Below are positions 60,796 to 64,000 of a stretch of 64,000 nt of DNA, one piece after another. Source of the DNA: Shinella sp. XGS7 (lineage in GTDB: Bacteria > Pseudomonadota > Gammaproteobacteria > Burkholderiales > Burkholderiaceae_C). Where the stretch lies: NCBI RefSeq assembly GCF_020535565.1, contig NZ_CP084758.1, positions 5,035,001 to 5,099,000 of the forward strand. Reading direction: 5' to 3'. Every line of letters starts with the position of its first letter. The stretch's first letter is position 1. Under the pieces are notes generated by a model, which was not told the origin of the DNA, did no database searches, and saw only the letters and a program-made list of their open reading frames with translations. Position numbers and translations under genes: made by a program.

Positions 60796-61263
60796 ATGGA
60801 CGAGCCGCGCCTGCAGCATCCGACATCGCTGGTCTGCCGCGTGCACACGCGGCTGTGCGCCCTGCCCTTGGCGCAGCTGCTGGAAGTCCTGCGCCCGCTG
60901 CCTCTTGAAACCCTGCCCCAGGCCCCGCCCCATGTGCTGGGCCTGGCCCGCCTGCGCGGCCAGGCCGTGCCGGTGCTGGACCTGGCCGGCCTGCTGGGCC
61001 TGGAGCGCCCCGCGGGTGAGCACGCCCGCCGCCTCGTCCATCTGGCCGTCGGCCGGCGTCGCGTGGCCCTGCTGGTGGACGATGTGCTGGGCCTGCGGCC
61101 CCTGGAGGCCGCGCAACAGCAAGCCCTGCCGCCCCTGCTCGTCGAAAGCGCGGCCCAGCTCGCGGTGCAGACCCTGGCCCGCCTGGACGGCGAGCTGCTG
61201 CTGGTGCTGAACGCGGCGCGCCTGCTGCCGGCCTCGCTCCCTCAAGAACAGGCCCCGGCATGA
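60796..61263 (+). CDS. CheW-like chemosensory scaffold protein
   Basis: A 155-aa CheW fold: CRVHTRLCALPLAQLLEVLRPLPLETLPQAPPHVLGLARLRGQAVPVLDLAGLLGL, then LVHLAVGRRRVALLVDDVLGLRPLEAAQ, matching the typical CheW order (regulator of array and kinase coupling). It is the first gene of the operon and overlaps cheR by 4 bp. With the second CheW-type gene at 62645 it mirrors the two-CheW layout of Wsp-like pathways. Confidence 0.88.
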   Translation: MDEPRLQHPTSLVCRVHTRLCALPLAQLLEVLRPLPLETLPQAPPHVLGLARLRGQAVPVLDLAGLLGLERPAGEHARRLVHLAVGRRRVALLVDDVLGLRPLEAAQQQALPPLLVESAAQLAVQTLARLDGELLLVLNAARLLPASLPQEQAPA

Positions 61264-62648
61264 ACGCGCCCGCGCATCACGCCGCCCTGCAGGCCCTGGT
61301 GGCCCGGCGCCTGGGCCTGCGCCTGGAAGCGCGCCAGCTGCCCTGGCTGCTGGAAGCCCTGTGCCGCCAGGCCCAGGCACCGGTCGAGACGGCCCTGCAG
61401 CGCCTGGACACGGAGCCGGCCTTGCTGGAAGCCCTGCTGCCCGAGCTCACCGTGGGCGAGACCTGCTTCTTCCGCCATGCCGAGCAGTTCCGGGCCCTGC
61501 GCCTGCAGGTGCTGCCGGCCCTGCTGCGCGCGCGCCGCGAGACGCGCCGCCTGCGCGTGCTCTCGGCCGGCTGCGCCAGCGGCGAGGAGGCCTATTCGCT
61601 GGCCATCTGCCTGGCCGCCCAGCTGGGTCTGGAGCGCGAGGCCTGGGACTGGCAGGTGCTGGGGCTGGACCTCAACCCCGAGGCCCTGCGCCGTGCCGAG
61701 GCCGCACGCTACGGCGCCTGGAGCCTGCGCGAGCTGCCCGAGGCCGCGCGCGCGCCCTGGTTCGAGCGCGAGGGCGAGGAGCTGCGCCCGCTGGCCGCCC
61801 TGCGTCCGCATCTGCGCTTCGAGCGCCGCAGCCTGAGCGAGCCCGATGCCCTGTTCTGGCAGGCCGGCAGCTTCGACCTGATCTTCTGCCGCAATGTGCT
61901 GATGTACCTGCTGCCCGAGGCCCTGCAGCGCGCCCAGCAGCAGCTGACCCAGTCCCTGGCGCCGGACGGCTACCTCTTTCTGGGCCATGCCGAATCGCTG
62001 CGCGCGGCCGAGCTGGGCCTGGCCCTGCGGCAGGAGCCCGGCTGCTTCTACTACCAGCGCGCAACCGAGCCCGCCTTCCAGCCGCCTCAGCCGCCTCAGC
62101 CCCCGCGGCCGGCCGGGCCGCTCGCGCCACGCCGCAGCGCGGCCGCCCCGCAGCCGGCCCTGCAGGCCCTGCTGCGCGAGGAACGCCATGCCGAGGCCCT
62201 GGCCCTGGCCGCGCAGCTGGCCGAGCGCCACCCCCGCGACCCGCAGCCGCGTCTGCACCACGCCCTGCTGCTGGCCCAGCAGGGCCGGCTGGACGAGGCC
62301 TTGCGCGACTGCGAACGCCTGCTGGCCCTGGACCCAGCCCCGGCCCAGCGCGCCGCCGCCCACTATGTGCAGGCCCTGTGCCTGGAAGCCCGCGGCGACC
62401 GCGCCGGCGCCGCCCTGCGCTACCGCCAGGCCGCCCGCCTGGACACCGGCTTTGCCATGCCGCGCCTGCGCCTGGGCCTGCTGGCGCGGCGCGCCGGCGA
62501 TGCCGCCCTGATGCGCGAGGAACTGCGCACCGCCGCCGAGCTGCTGCGCCGCGAGGACGAGCAGCGCCTGCTGCTCTTCGGCGGCGGCTTCGGCCGCGCC
62601 ACCCTGCTGTCCCTGTGCGATGACGAGCTGCGGGGAGCCCTGGCATGA
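61260..62648 (+). CDS. CheR-type methyltransferase with C-terminal TPR repeats
   Basis: A 462-aa MCP glutamate methyltransferase. The N-terminal CheR domain has TVGETCFFRHAEQF, the SAM motif VLSAGCASGEEAYSLAICLA, LGLDLNPEALRRAEAARYGAWSLRELP and LIFCRNVLMYL. A proline-rich linker (QPPQPPQPPRP, about residue 275) leads to TPR-like helices (about 300-440: HAEALALAAQLAERHPRDPQPRLHHALLLAQQGRLDEAL). CheR-TPR fusions are typical of Wsp/Frz-type alternative pathways (WspC). It overlaps both CheW genes by 4 bp. Confidence 0.92.
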   Translation: MNAPAHHAALQALVARRLGLRLEARQLPWLLEALCRQAQAPVETALQRLDTEPALLEALLPELTVGETCFFRHAEQFRALRLQVLPALLRARRETRRLRVLSAGCASGEEAYSLAICLAAQLGLEREAWDWQVLGLDLNPEALRRAEAARYGAWSLRELPEAARAPWFEREGEELRPLAALRPHLRFERRSLSEPDALFWQAGSFDLIFCRNVLMYLLPEALQRAQQQLTQSLAPDGYLFLGHAESLRAAELGLALRQEPGCFYYQRATEPAFQPPQPPQPPRPAGPLAPRRSAAAPQPALQALLREERHAEALALAAQLAERHPRDPQPRLHHALLLAQQGRLDEALRDCERLLALDPAPAQRAAAHYVQALCLEARGDRAGAALRYRQAARLDTGFAMPRLRLGLLARRAGDAALMREELRTAAELLRREDEQRLLLFGGGFGRATLLSLCDDELRGALA

Positions 62649-63169
62649 AAACCTTGATGGACCTGAACCGCCGCGTGCGCGAATGGCGCGAGGCCTTCGA
62701 CCAGGCCTTCGCCGAGCCCCCGCCCATGCCCGGCCCGGCGCCGCTGGACTTCCTGGGCCTGGGCCTGGCCGCGCAGGGGCTCTCGCACGCCGTGGCCCTC
62801 TCGGAACTGGCCAGCCTGCAGCCCCTGGGCGCCCTGGAGCCTTATCCCGGCGGGCCCGAGGCCCTGCTGGGCCTGGTGGCCCTGCGCGGCGCGGTGCTGC
62901 CGCTCTACGATCTGCGCGCCCTGCTGGACCTGGGCCCGTCCGAGGGCCCCGGCTGGCTGCTGCTGCCGCGCGCCGCGCCCCTTGCCCTGGCCTTCAAGCG
63001 CTTCGACGGCCATTGGCGCCTGCCGCGCCGGGCCTGCCTGGACGCTGGTGCCGCCGCGCCCCACGCCCTGTGCCCCCAGCTGCTGCAGCATCCCGGCCCC
63101 CAAGGCCCGGTGCAGCGCCCCCTGATCGCGCTGCAGGCGCTGTGCGCGCGCCTGCAAGCCCCCCGATGA
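62645..63169 (+). CDS. Second CheW-like protein
   Basis: A 174-aa protein with a shorter, more divergent CheW fold (WREAFDQAFAEPPPMPG leader; HAVALSELASLQPLGALEPYPGGPEALLGLVALRGAVLPLYDLRALLDL). It resembles WspD in position after the CheR-TPR gene. It ends 21 bp before the MCP gene. Confidence 0.82.
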   Translation: MKTLMDLNRRVREWREAFDQAFAEPPPMPGPAPLDFLGLGLAAQGLSHAVALSELASLQPLGALEPYPGGPEALLGLVALRGAVLPLYDLRALLDLGPSEGPGWLLLPRAAPLALAFKRFDGHWRLPRRACLDAGAAAPHALCPQLLQHPGPQGPVQRPLIALQALCARLQAPR

Positions 63170-63190
63170 ACCCCGAGGAGGAGCCCGACC

Positions 63191-64000
63191 ATGTGGACCT
63201 TTGGCCGAAAGATCGCGCTGGGATTCGCGCTGTGCTTCGCCCTGCTGCTGCTGATGGGCAGCCTGGCCTACCGCGCCATGGGCCAGCTGGCCAACACCAG
63301 TTACCGCGTCACCGAGATCCATGTGCGCCTGGACCAGCTGGGCAATCTGATGGCGGCCCTGCGCGATGCCGAGACCGGCCAGCGCGGCTATCTGCTCACC
63401 GGCAACGAGAGCTATCTGGAACCCTATGAGACAGCGCTGCGCGACATCCCGCCGATACGGTCCGAGCTGCACCGGCTCTGGGCCGATCAGCCCGAGATGC
63501 AGCGCCGCTTGGCGGTGATCGACAGCCTCAGCGAGTCCCTGCTGCGCCTGCACAAGGAGCGCATCGAGCTGCGCCGCCAGACGGGTAGCGAAGACGCCGT
63601 GCAGCGTGCCGTGCGCCTGGGCGAGGGCAAGCGCCAGATGGATGAGCTGCGGCGCCATATCGACCAGCTCGACGCCGAGGAGCGCGCCGCCCTCAAGCAG
63701 CGCGCCGACGAGGTGGAGAGCGCCCTGGCCAGCGCGCGCCAGACCCTGGCCCTGGGCACCCTGCTGGCCCTGGGCTTTGTGCTGGCCGCCGGCTATGCCC
63801 TGACCCGCAGCCTGGGCAGCCAGATCGGCGCGGCGGTGCGCCATGTGCAGCGCAGCTCGGCCGAGCTGCAGACCGCGGCCAACCAGCAGGCGGCGGGGGC
63901 CCGCGAGTCTTCGACCTCCATGAACGAGATCACCACCACCATCACCGAGCTGCTGGCCAGCTCGCGCCAGATTGCCGACAGCGCCCAGCGTGTGGTGGGC
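63191..64000 (+). CDS. Methyl-accepting chemotaxis protein with CHASE3 sensor (partial)
   Basis: The first 270 codons are present; the gene runs off the window. N-terminal helix MWTFGRKIALGFALCFALLLLMGSLAYRA, a periplasmic CHASE3 domain with the hallmark DAETGQRGYLLTGNESYLEPY (about residues 56-76), a second helix (LALGTLLALGFVLAAGYAL, about 180-198) and then RSSAELQTAANQQAAGARES, the beginning of the signalling coiled coil. A HAMP domain is not apparent between helix and coil. GAGGAGG upstream fits the ATG at 63191. It is the presumed receptor of the two CheW proteins and the CheR encoded upstream. Confidence 0.9.
   Translation, partial: MWTFGRKIALGFALCFALLLLMGSLAYRAMGQLANTSYRVTEIHVRLDQLGNLMAALRDAETGQRGYLLTGNESYLEPYETALRDIPPIRSELHRLWADQPEMQRRLAVIDSLSESLLRLHKERIELRRQTGSEDAVQRAVRLGEGKRQMDELRRHIDQLDAEERAALKQRADEVESALASARQTLALGTLLALGFVLAAGYALTRSLGSQIGAAVRHVQRSSAELQTAANQQAAGARESSTSMNEITTTITELLASSRQIADSAQRVVG

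Overview
The window is high-GC bacterial chromosome, densely packed on both strands. The gene orders ispE-tRNA(Gln)-prs-rplY-pth and hisGD..CBHAF, together with the PHA and wax-ester genes, point to a betaproteobacterium of the order Burkholderiales, probably near Roseateles/Rubrivivax. That placement is inferred from gene content and order, not from a search. No phage, transposase gene, rRNA or CRISPR array was seen.

Layout. 1-5.7 kb holds housekeeping genes: ispE, tRNA-Gln, an unusual hairpin array, prs, rplY, an opposing M20 peptidase, pth and a small exported protein. 5.7-28.3 kb is a cobalamin uptake, salvage and late-assembly locus. It starts with a B12 riboswitch, then btuB, cobU, btuFCD, cobB, a TolQ/ExbB-like gene, a DUF2149 gene, cobN, bluB, cobO, cbiB, cobC-type decarboxylase, cobQ, a second BtuF-like gene and cobT. 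An HD-GYP/histidine-kinase pair interrupts it before cobS and an alpha-ribazole phosphatase. Most junctions overlap by 1-11 bp. 28.4-30.1 kb carries a VOC protein, a ferredoxin, coaD and rsmD. 30.2-38.1 kb is the histidine operon on the minus strand, split between hisD and hisC by a vapBC-type toxin-antitoxin pair and an opposing questin-oxidase-like gene. 38.2-41.9 kb has a BolA protein, an ABC-2 exporter, a TetR regulator and a TPR-like protein. 41.9-47.3 kb has a wax-ester synthase/DGAT, an acyl-CoA-binding protein, a PHA-system protein, a lipoprotein aminopeptidase and a molybdopterin oxidoreductase. 47.4-56.8 kb has an orphan amino-acid-type binding protein, two hydrolases, a secreted SGNH esterase, an Lnt-like fusion, DUF1415 and an isochorismatase-type hydrolase. 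56.8-60.6 kb has a GlxA-type regulator and a TetR-SDR-MFS module with matching palindromic operators. 60.8-64 kb is the start of a chemosensory operon (cheW-cheR-cheW-mcp), cut by the window end.

How the genes work together. The B12 locus covers outer-membrane uptake (BtuB), inner-membrane import (BtuFCD), adenosylation (CobO), a,c-diamide and cobyric acid amidation (CobB, CobQ), aminopropanol arm (CobC-type decarboxylase, CbiB), lower ligand (BluB, CobT, phosphatase) and nucleotide-loop closure (CobU, CobS). Corrin-ring genes and cobST are not in the window. The most interesting feature is that CobN here has a signal peptide and a C-terminal membrane anchor, and is encoded right after a TolQ/ExbB-like protein and a DUF2149 protein whose single membrane helix resembles ExbD. 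This suggests an extracytoplasmic corrinoid-metal machine driven by proton motive force instead of the cytosolic CobST ATPase.

A second theme is small palindromic intergenic elements. One splits the exbB-like/DUF2149 junction and is flanked by 12-bp direct duplications. Another encodes the C-terminal tail of HisC.
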